A DNA stretch of 64,000 nt from Actinokineospora terrae. Lineage in GTDB: Bacteria > Actinomycetota > Actinomycetes > Mycobacteriales > Pseudonocardiaceae. The translations under genes were made by a program, and so were the position numbers. A model generated the notes under the pieces. The model saw nothing but the letters and a program-made list of their open reading frames with translations, was not told where the DNA came from and ran no database searches. Of this stretch, positions 52,905 through 61,901 are shown one piece after another (the stretch's first letter is position 1; each line of letters starts with the position of its first letter). The DNA is taken from assembly GCF_900111175.1 (NCBI RefSeq), contig NZ_FOGI01000007.1, forward strand, positions 186,001 through 250,000. The letters are read 5' to 3'.

Positions 52905-53102
52905 GGGAACAGGATAGGCGCCTCGACCGTTGCGTCCTCAGCCGCTGCGGTTCGGTGGTAACGCTCAGGCGGGGCTGAGGCGACAGGATGGCTGGCTTAG
53001 GCTTGGGGAACGCGTCCCGGGTGATCCCAGGGCGCGTTCGTCTTGCGCGGCGGGAGACCCCTCGGCGCGGGGCGGACTGACGACGAGGGAACGGTGAGAG
53101 CT

Positions 53103-53489
53103 GTGCCGACCGGCAAGGTCAAGTGGTACGACTCGGAGAAGGGCTTCGGGTTCGTCACGCAGGACGGTGGCGAGGACGTCTACGTCCGCGCGTCCGCCCT
53201 GCCCGAGGGCGTCCCCGGTCTCAAGGCCGGGCAGCGCATCGAGTTCGGGGTCGCCGACGGGCGGCGGGGACCGCAGGCGCTCTCGGTCCGGCTCATCGAC
53301 GCGCCGCCCTCGGTCGTCGAGGCCAGGCGCAGGCCTGCCGAGGAGCTGCACGGCCTGGTCGAGGACATGATCAAGATGCTGGAGTCCACCGTCCAGCCGG
53401 ACCTGCAGCGCGGCCGCTACCCCGACCGCAAGGTCACCAAGCGGATCTCCGAGGTCGTCCGCGCGGTCGCCAGGGAACTCGACCCGTAA
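53103..53489 (+). CDS. Cold-shock-domain protein with C-terminal extension
   Basis: A 128-residue nucleic-acid-binding protein. The cold-shock domain fills residues 1-65 (GKVKWYDSEKGFGFV with RNP1, VYVRASAL). A 60-residue helical extension follows (HGLVEDMIKMLESTVQPDLQ). The same architecture is found in mycobacterial CspB (Rv0871). GTG 53103. Confidence 0.92.
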   Translation: MPTGKVKWYDSEKGFGFVTQDGGEDVYVRASALPEGVPGLKAGQRIEFGVADGRRGPQALSVRLIDAPPSVVEARRRPAEELHGLVEDMIKMLESTVQPDLQRGRYPDRKVTKRISEVVRAVARELDP

Positions 53490-53500
53490 ACCGCCGCCGA

Positions 53501-53953
53501 CTAGCCCCGCTGCCGCGTCGTGAGGCCCCAGATGCCGGTCTCGACCAGCTTGCCCTGCACGGCGCGCAGCTTCTGCACCTCGACGTAGATCAGCAGTTCC
53601 GCGTCCGGCGGCGGCACCAGCGTGTAGGCGAGGCTCCCGTCGGAGATCAGCCTGCTGCTGGCGGCCTGCTGCTGGCCCGCCCGGTCGACGTAGGAGAACA
53701 CGACGCCCCACGGGCTGTTCGCGACCTGCGACGACACCGAGATCTGCACCGGCTGGCCCTTGCGGGTCGGCAGGGTCACCACCGCGTCCTCGTCCTGGAG
53801 GCAGGTGTCCTTGCCGACCTCGCACAGCCCCATCGGGCTCGCGACGACGCTCTCGCCATCGGTGTAGAAGGTGACGTCCGGCGGCGGGGGAGCGGAGCAG
53901 CCCGCGAGCACGGCGGTGGCGACGGCGAGTGTGGCGGTGATGGCTCTGCGCAC
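53501..53953 (-). CDS. DUF2771 lipoprotein
   Basis: A 150-residue lipoprotein, lipobox VLAGC (C19), then PPPPDVTFYTDGESV and a C-terminal LLIYVEVQKLR strand typical of DUF2771. Function unknown. It sits 9 nt downstream of the MFS gene on the same strand, as in related genomes. Confidence 0.85.
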   Translation of the reverse strand: MRRAITATLAVATAVLAGCSAPPPPDVTFYTDGESVVASPMGLCEVGKDTCLQDEDAVVTLPTRKGQPVQISVSSQVANSPWGVVFSYVDRAGQQQAASSRLISDGSLAYTLVPPPDAELLIYVEVQKLRAVQGKLVETGIWGLTTRQRG

Positions 53954-53962
53954 GTCGCGACC

Positions 53963-55810
53963 CTACGTGTCGTCCCGTGCCGACCGTGGTGCGGGGCGGA
54001 AGCGGCGCAGCGCGGCGGCCATCCCCTCGGCCGCGCGCTGACCACCGAAGCCGGGGATCAGGCTGCCGCCGCGGCGGCTCACCAGGGTCTGCGCCAGGCC
54101 GAGGGCCAGCATGACCGACACGACCAGGAAGCCGACCCACCAGATCGGCGGCAGCAGCACGCCGACCGCGCCGCCGAACACCCAGCCCAGCTGCAGGACG
54201 GTCTCCGAGCGGCCGAACGCCGACGCCCGCGACTCCTCGGGCAGGTCGTCCTGGATGACCGCGTCGAGGCTGTTCTTGGCCAACGCGCTCGCGATGGCGC
54301 CGACCAGGCCGACGATGGTCGCGGCGAAGATGCTCGCCGTCAGGGTTGCCACCACCGTTGTCGCCAACGCGGCGATGAGGCAGCCCAGCACCACCTGCTC
54401 GTGGTTTCCGATGTGGACACGCGCGCCGACAGCGTTACCGGCGAAACTGCCCAGCCCGGCCGCGCCCGCGATAAGACCCAGCAGGAGCAGCTGTTGGAAC
54501 GGCTCGGCCTCGTTCTGCGCGCGGACCGCGAACGCCGCGAACATCATCAGGAACCCGGTCAGCACCCGGATCGACCCGTTGCCCCACAGCGACACCACGA
54601 CCTGCCGCCCCATGGGCCTGCGTTTCGTGGTCGGTAGCGGCATCCGCGCACTGATCGAGGCAGGGACCTCGCCCTCGGTTACCTCAACCCACGACGGGAT
54701 CCGTAGCGCCTGAGCGGCGCCGACAGCGCAGATGATGACCGTGAACCACAACGCGCCCGGTGAGTCGAAGAGGTTCAGGAACAACGCCGCTATGGCCCCG
54801 GCCACCATCCCGGCCGCTAGGCCGAACACCGTCAACCGGGCGTTGGTCTTGGCCAGGGTTATCTCGGTCGGTAGCACTCTCGGCGTGATCGCGGCCTTGA
54901 GCACCGTGAACGACTTGGACAGGACCATCTTCCCCAGCGCCGCCGGGTAGAGCATCCAGTCGTCGAAGTGCATCGCCATGATCACGCACATCAGCGCCTG
55001 ACCGGCCGACGCCGCGCACATGGCGAACCTGCGGCCGCGCTGCAGCCGGTCCAGCAGCGGGCCGATCACCGGCGCGAGCAGCGCGAACGGCGCCACGGTG
55101 ATCAGCAGGTAGAGCGCGACCTTGCCCTTGCTCTCGCCGCTGGCCGCCGAGAAGAACAGCGTGTTCGCCAGCGCGACCGCCATCGCGGCGTCGCCCGCGT
55201 AGTTGAGCATCGTCGCGTAGGTCAGCGAGGTCAGCCCGGACTTGTCGGCACCGTCGGCGTTCGCGGCCTTGCGGAACGCGGTCATCGCCTGCGAGGTCAG
55301 CTGCCTGCTGCGCATCGCCGCGACCCGGGTCACGGTCAGCTTCTTGGGGTACCCGGGCGGCGGTCCCTCGCGCCGCTCTATCTCCGTCCCCGGCTCTTCC
55401 TCGTATCGAGTGCCGGAGTCCCGGTAGCGCGCAGGCAGGGGCTCTTCCCTGTAAGCCCGGTCCTCGTACTCCCGGTCGTTGCGGTAGTCCCGCTCTTCCC
55501 GGTACGGGCGCTCTTCGCGGTACGACCTGTCGGGGCGCCCGTACCGATCAGGGTCACGGTCGCCGTAGGTCTCGTACCGCGGCTCCTCCGGTGGCTCTAC
55601 CCGGCGCGTGCGCGGTGGGGGCAGCGGATCGCGCCGGTGCGGGGCGTGCGGTGGGAGTTGGGGGTTCTGGCGGGGGATGCCGGTGGTCGGCGGCTCGGCC
55701 TCGCGCCAACTGGGCTGGGACACGTCCGCCCAGCCCCGCTTCGCCTTCCGGCCCGAGCGGCGGCCGGACGGCGGCTGATCAGCGGGGCCGTTGCGAATCA
55801 CGTCTTCCAT
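53963..55810 (-). CDS. MFS transporter with long charged N-terminus
   Basis: A 615-residue protein. Residues 1-165 are cytoplasmic and disordered, rich in Arg, Glu, Tyr and Pro, with repeats of the type YREERPYREERDYR. The remainder is a 12-helix major-facilitator domain. It resembles M. tuberculosis Rv0876c by neighbourhood. Substrate unknown. ATG 55810. Confidence 0.85.
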   Translation of the reverse strand: MEDVIRNGPADQPPSGRRSGRKAKRGWADVSQPSWREAEPPTTGIPRQNPQLPPHAPHRRDPLPPPRTRRVEPPEEPRYETYGDRDPDRYGRPDRSYREERPYREERDYRNDREYEDRAYREEPLPARYRDSGTRYEEEPGTEIERREGPPPGYPKKLTVTRVAAMRSRQLTSQAMTAFRKAANADGADKSGLTSLTYATMLNYAGDAAMAVALANTLFFSAASGESKGKVALYLLITVAPFALLAPVIGPLLDRLQRGRRFAMCAASAGQALMCVIMAMHFDDWMLYPAALGKMVLSKSFTVLKAAITPRVLPTEITLAKTNARLTVFGLAAGMVAGAIAALFLNLFDSPGALWFTVIICAVGAAQALRIPSWVEVTEGEVPASISARMPLPTTKRRPMGRQVVVSLWGNGSIRVLTGFLMMFAAFAVRAQNEAEPFQQLLLLGLIAGAAGLGSFAGNAVGARVHIGNHEQVVLGCLIAALATTVVATLTASIFAATIVGLVGAIASALAKNSLDAVIQDDLPEESRASAFGRSETVLQLGWVFGGAVGVLLPPIWWVGFLVVSVMLALGLAQTLVSRRGGSLIPGFGGQRAAEGMAAALRRFRPAPRSARDDT

Positions 55811-55864
55811 CCTGCCGTACGGGAGGCCGATCTGACGGCCGGTCGAGTGGACAGTCTCGGGCCT

Positions 55865-56656
55865 CTAGCCCGAGGTCGCGAACCGGACGCGGTACAGCTT
55901 CGGCCACAGCTTCCCGGTCACGATGAACTCATCGGTCCCGGGGACCGCGGCGATACCGTTCAGCACGTCGGCGCCCGTGCGTTCCCCCTCGGGGAGTAGC
56001 CCCGTCAGGTCCACCACCGCGGTGACGCCACCGGACGCCGGATCGATCCGGACGATGCGGTCGGTCTCCCAGATGTTCGCGTAAACAGCGCCGTTGACGC
56101 ACTCGAGCTCGTTGAGCCGCTCGACCGGCCCCTGCGCGTCGCGCACCCGCACCTCGCCGGTGGCCGCGAAGGTCGTCGGGTCGCGGAATGTCAGCTTGTC
56201 CGTGCCGTCGCTCATGACCAGCCGGGTGCCGTCGTGGCAAATGCCCCAACCTTCACCCGCATAGGTGACCCGGCGTCGCTCGGCCAGGGTCGACCGGTCA
56301 CGTTCGACGGCCACGCCGTTCTGCCAGGTGATCTGCCAGATCCGGTCACCGACGACGGTGATGCCCTCGCCGAAGAACTCACTCGGCAGTTGGGTCCGCT
56401 CTTGCACCGACCCGTCAGCCGGGTCGGTCGCCCGTAACTCCGAACGCCCCTCTAGGCCCGTCCCCTCATAGAGGACGCCATCGACAAGCTCCAGCCCTTG
56501 GGTGAAAGCGCCCTGGTCATGGGGGATCTCGGCCAGCACCTGCGGCCGCAGCGTCGGCACTCCCGGGCTGCCGGCCGGCTGCGGTTGCCCGCTGCCCGAA
56601 CAGCCCGCGGCCAGGCAGGTGACGGCGGCGGCGACGGCGGTCAGGCGGGCGAGCAC
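55865..56656 (-). CDS. Glutaminyl-peptide cyclotransferase lipoprotein
   Basis: A 263-residue plant-type (five-bladed propeller) glutamine cyclotransferase that forms N-terminal pyroglutamate. Lipobox CLAAGC (C19). Family motifs: HDQGAFTQGLE, LYEGTGLEGRS, GEGWGICHDG, LNELECVNGAVYANIW. GTG 56656, chosen since it begins a good lipoprotein signal. Confidence 0.9.
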   Translation of the reverse strand: MLARLTAVAAAVTCLAAGCSGSGQPQPAGSPGVPTLRPQVLAEIPHDQGAFTQGLELVDGVLYEGTGLEGRSELRATDPADGSVQERTQLPSEFFGEGITVVGDRIWQITWQNGVAVERDRSTLAERRRVTYAGEGWGICHDGTRLVMSDGTDKLTFRDPTTFAATGEVRVRDAQGPVERLNELECVNGAVYANIWETDRIVRIDPASGGVTAVVDLTGLLPEGERTGADVLNGIAAVPGTDEFIVTGKLWPKLYRVRFATSG

Positions 56657-56711
56657 CCCACTAGCGTGACACGGCTGTATCACCCGCTTCGGGCGTGGGG
56701 CACAATCAGCC

Positions 56712-57647
56712 GTGATGACCTCGACGCCTGCACCAGAAGTCGTGACCGACCCCGCACTGCTCGCGGCGGTCGAGTTCGCGCGCGCCGCCGCGCGGGAGCA
56801 CGCCGGGACCGAGGTGGGACCGCACGTCGAGGTGCGGGCCGAGGACTCGGTGTCGGCAACGCACCTGTTCGACGCGGACAAGCCCGGGTACCGCGGCTGG
56901 CGCTGGGCGGTGACCGTCGCCATCGCCGAAGCGGGTGATGACGTCACCGTCAGCGAGGTCGTGCTGCTGCCCGGCCCCGACGCGCTCGTCGCCCCGCCGT
57001 GGATCCCCTGGCAGGACCGGGTCCGCGCCGGTGACCTGGGGGTCGGCGACCTGCTGCCGACCGACCCGGACGACCCGCGGCTCGCGCCCGCCTACCTCGC
57101 CTCCGACGACCCCGAGGTCGAGCAGCTCGCGATGGAGGTCGGCCTCGGCCGGGTCCGCGTGCTCTCGCGCCTCGGTCGCCTCGACGCCGCCGACCGCTGG
57201 AAGGTCGGCGAGTTCGGCCCCGGGTCGGACATGGCCCGCGGCGCGCCTGCCGCCTGCGGCACCTGCGGTTTCTACCTGCCGGTCGCCGGATCGCTCGGCG
57301 CCGCGTTCGGCGTGTGCGGCAACGAGATCTCGCCCGCGGACGGCCGCGCCGTGCACGCGGGCTACGGCTGCGGGGCGCACTCCGAGGCCGATGTCGAGCA
57401 GATCTCGCCGGTCCTGGTCGCCGAGCTGATCTACGACGACGCCCGGCTGGACGTCGAGCCGCACGCCGAGGCAGCTGCTGACACCGCTGACGAGGCTGAG
57501 GCGGGCACCGTCGACGAGGCGGGCACCGCTGACGAGCAGGCTGGGGAGCCGAGCGAGGAGTCGGTCGACCAGGCCGTCGCCGCCGTGGCCCAGGGCGAAC
57601 TGGCCGACGAACCCTCCGGCCAGCCCGAGTCCAACCAGCAAGGGTGA
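56712..57647 (+). CDS. DUF3027 protein
   Basis: A 311-residue protein. Core (1-245) includes FDADKPGYRGWRWAVTVA, PWIPWQDRVRAGDLGVGDLL and a cysteine-rich part (CGTCGFYLP, GVCGNE, GYGCGAHSE) that may bind zinc. The tail is acidic and low in complexity (TADEAEAGTVDEAGTADEQ). Like Rv0877 it is divergent from the MFS/cyclotransferase side. Coupled to the next gene by GTGA. Confidence 0.88.
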   Translation: MMTSTPAPEVVTDPALLAAVEFARAAAREHAGTEVGPHVEVRAEDSVSATHLFDADKPGYRGWRWAVTVAIAEAGDDVTVSEVVLLPGPDALVAPPWIPWQDRVRAGDLGVGDLLPTDPDDPRLAPAYLASDDPEVEQLAMEVGLGRVRVLSRLGRLDAADRWKVGEFGPGSDMARGAPAACGTCGFYLPVAGSLGAAFGVCGNEISPADGRAVHAGYGCGAHSEADVEQISPVLVAELIYDDARLDVEPHAEAAADTADEAEAGTVDEAGTADEQAGEPSEESVDQAVAAVAQGELADEPSGQPESNQQG

Positions 57648-60571
57648 GCGCCGCCGACCCCTTCGGCACCGCCGCGCTCCGAGCGGCAGTGCTGAGTGCC
57701 TGGACCACGTCCCCGACCAGGTTCCGCGAGGACGCTAACGCCGAGGAAGACCTCTACCTCGGCGGTTACCGCGACCGGCTGCTGGTGGAGTTGGCGCAGA
57801 ACGCGGCCGACGCCGCTGACGGCACCGGGACGCTCCGACTGTCCCTAGTGGATGGTGAGCTGCGCGCGGCCAACACCGGCCGACCGCTCGACGCGGACGG
57901 GGTCGCCGCGCTGGCGTCCTTACGCGCGTCCGCTAAGAGCTCCGTGCAGGGCGTGGGCCAGTTCGGTGTCGGCTTCGCCGCGGTGCTCGCCGTGACGGAC
58001 TCGCCGAGCGTGCTGTCGCTCAACGGCGGCGTCACCTTCTCCGCTGAGCAGACACGCGCCGCCATCGCCGATCACCCTGACCTCGCCGCTAGGGCTGCCG
58101 ATCGCGGTGGCCGCGTTCCAGTCCTCCGAATGGTGTGGCCCGCCGACGCTGTAGTCCCCGATGGCTTTGCCACCGAGGTACGGCTACCGCTGCGCGGTGA
58201 CGTCAACGGTCGCAAGCTCCTCGCCAACTTCGCAGCGCAAGCCGCCGACCTTCTCCTCGCCCTTCCCCGCCTGGACCGCATCGAGATCGGCGACGACGCG
58301 TGGTGGCGGGTCGACAACGACTCCCGGGTCGAGATCCACGGCCCGGACGGCGTCGTGTCCTGGCTGGTGCACCGGGTCTCCGGCACCCTCGCCGACGACC
58401 TGGTCGAGCACCTCGGCGTCGAGGCGCGCGAACGCAGGCAGTGGTCGGTGTGCTGGGCCGCCAAGGTCGACCAGGACGGCGCCCCGCTGCCCCTCGGTGA
58501 CGACGTGCTGCACGCCCCGACCCCGACCGACGAGCGTCTGTCGCTGCCCGCGCGTCTGGTCGCGACCCTGCCGATCGAGCCGACCCGCCGCAGGCTGCAC
58601 GCAGGTGCCGCCGCTGCCGCCGTGCTCGCCGAGGCCGCAGGCGCATACCCCGGCCTGGTCGAGCTGACCCCCGCCGAGCACCGCACCGCGCTGGTGCCGC
58701 TGGTCGGCTTCCCGCTCTCCGAGGTCGACGAACGCCTGCGCGAACTGCTGGTCACCGCGCTGCGCCAGAGCCCGTGGCTGCCCGCAGCCGAAGGTGACGA
58801 CCTCGCGCCCGCCCGCGCCCAGGTGCTCGACGCCGAGGCGGACGGACTGGCCGAGCTGCTCGCCGAGATCGTTCCCAACCTGGCCGCCGGGTGGCTGTCC
58901 GCCCAGCGGCACGCCGCCGCGCTCGCCGCCCTGGACGTGCCCCGCCTCGGGCTGGCCGACGTGGTCGACACGATCACCGGCCGGGCCAGGCCGCCGGAGT
59001 GGTGGCACCGCCTCTACACCGCGCTCGCGCCGGTCGTGGAAACCGATGGCACCGCGCGGCTCGAACTGGGCGCGCTGCCCGTGCCGCTGGCGGACGGTCG
59101 GACGCTGCCCGGTCCCGCGGGTGTTGTGCTGGTCGAGGACGCCGAGCTGCTGGAACTGCTGGCGCACGCCGAGGTCGGGGTGCTGCACGTCGTGCACGCC
59201 GAGGCGGCGCACCCGGTGCTGGAACGGCTCGGCGCGCACCGCGGCGGTCCGGTCGACCTGCTGGACGCGGGCGGTCTGCAGGACGCGGTCGAGCGCAGCC
59301 TGGACGACGTCGAGTCCGGTGTGGACATCACCGGCCTGGTGTCGGTCGTGCTCCGGCTGGTGCGCGACGCAGGCGTGCGCACGGGTGAGCTGCCGTGGCT
59401 GGGTGCGTTGGCGCTCAAGGACTCCGTGGGCGACTGGCGGCGGGCGGACGAACTCGCGCTGCCCGGGTCGCCGCTGCTGGACGTGCTCGACGAGGACGCG
59501 CCGGTCGGGGTGCTCTCGGCCGAGGTCGCCGCCGAGTGGCCGGATCACGTGCTGGCCGCGGTCGGCGTGCTGGACGCGTTCGCGCTGGTGGCCGACGAGG
59601 CGCCGACCGGTCCCGACCACGGGCTGGCGGATGAGGCCGAGTGGTGGGACAGCAGGCAGGAACCGCCCGCGCGGGTCCTGGCCGTCCGCGACCTCGACCT
59701 GGTCACCGACGACGCGTGGCCCCGGGCGCTCGCGCTGTTGGCCGCCGACCCGGACACCTGGCGCGCGCTGCTCGAACCCGACGGCTACACCGGCTGGTGG
59801 ATCGCCCGGCACGCGGTCATCGGCGGTGCCGCTCCGTCCGACTGGCGCCTACCGGAGGCGGACGACCTCGCAGGCCTCTACGACGTCGTGCCGGACATCG
59901 GTGTCGACCCGCGCGTGCTGGCCGCCATCGGCGTCCGCACCGGCCTGCGCGTCGACAACGCCGACGACGCCGAGGACCTGCTCATCCGCCTGGGCGACCC
60001 CGATCGCGGCCTGCACCCCGGCGCCGTCCTGCGCACCCACGCCGCCCTGGCCGAAGCCGTCGCCGACGAGGTCTTCGACCCCACCGACGTCCGCCTCCCC
60101 GAGACGACCCGCACCCTCGCGGGCACCGTCGCCGCGGACTGCGTGGTGCTCGACGCCCCCTGGCTCCTGACCGTTCTCCCGGAGGACCAGGTCGTCGCCG
60201 CAGGCCCCGACTTCGCGCTGGCCGAGCCCCTGGCCGAACTCCTCGACCTCCCCCTGGCCACCGAGGAATCCGCGGGCGAGATCATCTCCGCCGCCGACCC
60301 CGTCCCCTGGTCCGACCTGGGCGCCGTCGCCGCCGCCTGCGAACTCCTCGACGTCGACATCCCCCTGGGAACGCTGCTGGTGCACGAGAAGCTCACCATC
60401 CGCACCCCCACCGGCACCCACAACCCCACCTGGTGGGTCCTCGACGACGTGGTCCACTGCGAGGACACCCCCGAGGCCCTGGCCCGAGCCCTGGCCTGGA
60501 CCACCAACCGCTGGCCCGACCGCCACACCTTCACCGCCCTCATCGAAGAACCCGCCCACTACCTCACGTAG
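57644..60571 (+). CDS. Sacsin/Hsp90-like N-terminal ATPase protein
   Basis: A 975-residue protein. The N-terminal GHKL ATPase region (about 20-190) reads LLVELAQNAADAADG (N-box) and GVGQFGVGFAAVLAVTD (G-loop), as in sacsin-type and Hsp90-like proteins. The remaining 780 residues are acidic, leucine-rich and not assigned. GTG start overlaps the DUF3027 stop. Chaperone activity is inferred only from the ATPase fold. Confidence 0.83.
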   Translation: MSAADPFGTAALRAAVLSAWTTSPTRFREDANAEEDLYLGGYRDRLLVELAQNAADAADGTGTLRLSLVDGELRAANTGRPLDADGVAALASLRASAKSSVQGVGQFGVGFAAVLAVTDSPSVLSLNGGVTFSAEQTRAAIADHPDLAARAADRGGRVPVLRMVWPADAVVPDGFATEVRLPLRGDVNGRKLLANFAAQAADLLLALPRLDRIEIGDDAWWRVDNDSRVEIHGPDGVVSWLVHRVSGTLADDLVEHLGVEARERRQWSVCWAAKVDQDGAPLPLGDDVLHAPTPTDERLSLPARLVATLPIEPTRRRLHAGAAAAAVLAEAAGAYPGLVELTPAEHRTALVPLVGFPLSEVDERLRELLVTALRQSPWLPAAEGDDLAPARAQVLDAEADGLAELLAEIVPNLAAGWLSAQRHAAALAALDVPRLGLADVVDTITGRARPPEWWHRLYTALAPVVETDGTARLELGALPVPLADGRTLPGPAGVVLVEDAELLELLAHAEVGVLHVVHAEAAHPVLERLGAHRGGPVDLLDAGGLQDAVERSLDDVESGVDITGLVSVVLRLVRDAGVRTGELPWLGALALKDSVGDWRRADELALPGSPLLDVLDEDAPVGVLSAEVAAEWPDHVLAAVGVLDAFALVADEAPTGPDHGLADEAEWWDSRQEPPARVLAVRDLDLVTDDAWPRALALLAADPDTWRALLEPDGYTGWWIARHAVIGGAAPSDWRLPEADDLAGLYDVVPDIGVDPRVLAAIGVRTGLRVDNADDAEDLLIRLGDPDRGLHPGAVLRTHAALAEAVADEVFDPTDVRLPETTRTLAGTVAADCVVLDAPWLLTVLPEDQVVAAGPDFALAEPLAELLDLPLATEESAGEIISAADPVPWSDLGAVAAACELLDVDIPLGTLLVHEKLTIRTPTGTHNPTWWVLDDVVHCEDTPEALARALAWTTNRWPDRHTFTALIEEPAHYLT

Positions 60572-60572
60572 C

Positions 60573-60636
60573 AGGCCCCGGTTCAGTCGAGCTTCTGGGC
60601 GGCCTTGGAGCCCCGGCGGCGGGCTTGCTGCTGCCA
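60573..60636 (-). repeat. DUF2530 3' end, source copy of a 61-64 bp duplication
   Basis: The last 18 codons of the DUF2530 gene plus about 10 nt downstream reappear, inverted and decayed, at 63363-63423. Confidence 0.75.
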
Positions 60637-60831
60637 GAGCATGATCAGGGCGCCGATGATGCCGAGGCCGCCACCGGAGAGGGCGGTCCAGGTCCAGATG
60701 CTCGGGGTGTCCAGCAGGAAGAGGACCAGAGCCGCGGCGAACCAGGTGCTCGTACCGACGTAAACGATCGGCGCCAACGCCAACAACCTGGGCGAAAGCG
60801 GCGGCGTGGGGCGAAGCACCGGCTCGGACAT
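60583..60831 (-). CDS. DUF2530 membrane protein
   Basis: An 82-residue protein with two membrane helices (LLALAPIVYVGTSTWFAAAL and WTALSGGGLGIIGALIML) and a basic tail (QQQARRRGSKAAQKLD). DUF2530 is of unknown function, found beside MarR genes in mycobacteria. ATG 60831; 11 nt from the convergent ATPase gene. Confidence 0.85.
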   Translation of the reverse strand: MSEPVLRPTPPLSPRLLALAPIVYVGTSTWFAAALVLFLLDTPSIWTWTALSGGGLGIIGALIMLWQQQARRRGSKAAQKLD

Positions 60832-60894
60832 GGGGCCAGGCTAGCCGACCTGTTCAGACAGCCGACGCGACCACGGGCCCGGCTTGGCAAGACG

Positions 60895-61392
60895 CTAGAG
60901 ATCCCTGACGTAGCGGTGTTCGCGTAAGGGTGGGGATTCGCGGTGGTCGTCCATGGTCTCGCCGTCTGGGGTCCAGCCGTGGTGGGTGTAGAAGGTGATT
61001 GCGCGGTGGTTGGCTTCGGCGACCCACAGGTAGGCGGAGTCGTAGCCGAGGAGGGTCAGTTCGTCGACGCAGCGGGTGAGCAAGGCCGAGCCGGTGCCGG
61101 TTCCCCAGGCGTCGGGGTGGACGTTGAGCATGTGGAGTTCGCCCGCGCGGACCTGGTGGCGTGGGGGTCCGGCGGTGGCGATGCCGGTGATGCGGCCATC
61201 GGTCTCGGCGACGAAGGTGCGGGCCTCGCCGGGGCTGGTCACGAGGGACTCCCAGCGCTGGGCGAAGGTGCGCTCGGACAGCCCGGCCAGGCGGTCGTCG
61301 GTCATGATGCCGACGTAGGCCGCGCGCCAGGCGGCGACGTGGACGGCCGCCATCCCCTTGCCGTCACCCGGGCGTGCGCGCCGCACCTGCAT
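60895..61392 (-). CDS. GNAT-family N-acetyltransferase
   Basis: A 165-residue acetyltransferase: VRRARPGDGKGMAAVHVAAW, LHMLNVHPDAWGTGTGSALL (acetyl-CoA loop, about residues 87-106) and ANHRAITFYTHHGWTPDG. Acceptor unknown. ATG 61392, divergent from marR across 65 bp. Confidence 0.92.
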   Translation of the reverse strand: MQVRRARPGDGKGMAAVHVAAWRAAYVGIMTDDRLAGLSERTFAQRWESLVTSPGEARTFVAETDGRITGIATAGPPRHQVRAGELHMLNVHPDAWGTGTGSALLTRCVDELTLLGYDSAYLWVAEANHRAITFYTHHGWTPDGETMDDHRESPPLREHRYVRDL

Positions 61393-61444
61393 AGATCAAC
61401 AGTAGCGCCGGTGTGACATCGGCGTAAGTTCGTCGACCGACGAC

Positions 61445-61467
61445 TGTTTAGTGAGGTATGCTAAACA
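61445..61467. promoter_or_regulatory. MarR operator TGTTTAG-N9-CTAAACA
   Basis: Perfect 7-bp arms (61445-61451 and 61461-61467). It spans a possible -10 TATGCT (61457-61462) and ends 2 nt before ATG 61470. Autorepression of marR and the MFS gene is inferred. Confidence 0.7.
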
Positions 61468-61901
61468 TCATGCCTGAGTCCGAGTACCTCCTGACCAGCC
61501 GGTTGCGGCTGGCGGTGGTGCGGCTCAACCGCAGGCTCCGGGCGCAGCGCACCAACTCGACGGTAACCCTGACCCAGATCTCGGCGCTGTCGTGCCTGCA
61601 CAAGTGCGGGCAGCTCACGCCGGGCGAGCTGGCGGCCAAGGAGGGCGTCCAGCCGCCGTCGATGACCAGGGTCATCACCGCGCTGGAGGAGCTGGGGTAC
61701 GCGACCCGCAGCCCCCACCCCAGCGACGGCAGGCAGGCGATCGTCGCGTTGACCGACGCGGGGCGGGCCTTCATCGAGGCGGACATCTCCGCCAGGGAGG
61801 CCTGGCTGGACAAGCGGCTGGCGGAACTGACCGACGACGAGCGCGACACCCTCGCCGCGGCCGCCGAGATCATCGACAGGATGGCGGGGAACCAGAACTA
61901 G
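61458..61901 (+). CDS. MarR-family transcriptional regulator
   Basis: A 147-residue (or 143 from ATG 61470) winged-helix regulator: LTPGELAAKEGVQPPSMTRVITALEELGYATRS (recognition helix) and HPSDGRQAIVALTDAG (wing). I favour ATG 61470, because ATG 61458 lies inside the operator and -10 region; the mRNA could then be leaderless. Comparable to M. tuberculosis Rv0880. It abuts the MFS gene with no gap. Confidence 0.93.
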   Translation: MLNIMPESEYLLTSRLRLAVVRLNRRLRAQRTNSTVTLTQISALSCLHKCGQLTPGELAAKEGVQPPSMTRVITALEELGYATRSPHPSDGRQAIVALTDAGRAFIEADISAREAWLDKRLAELTDDERDTLAAAAEIIDRMAGNQN

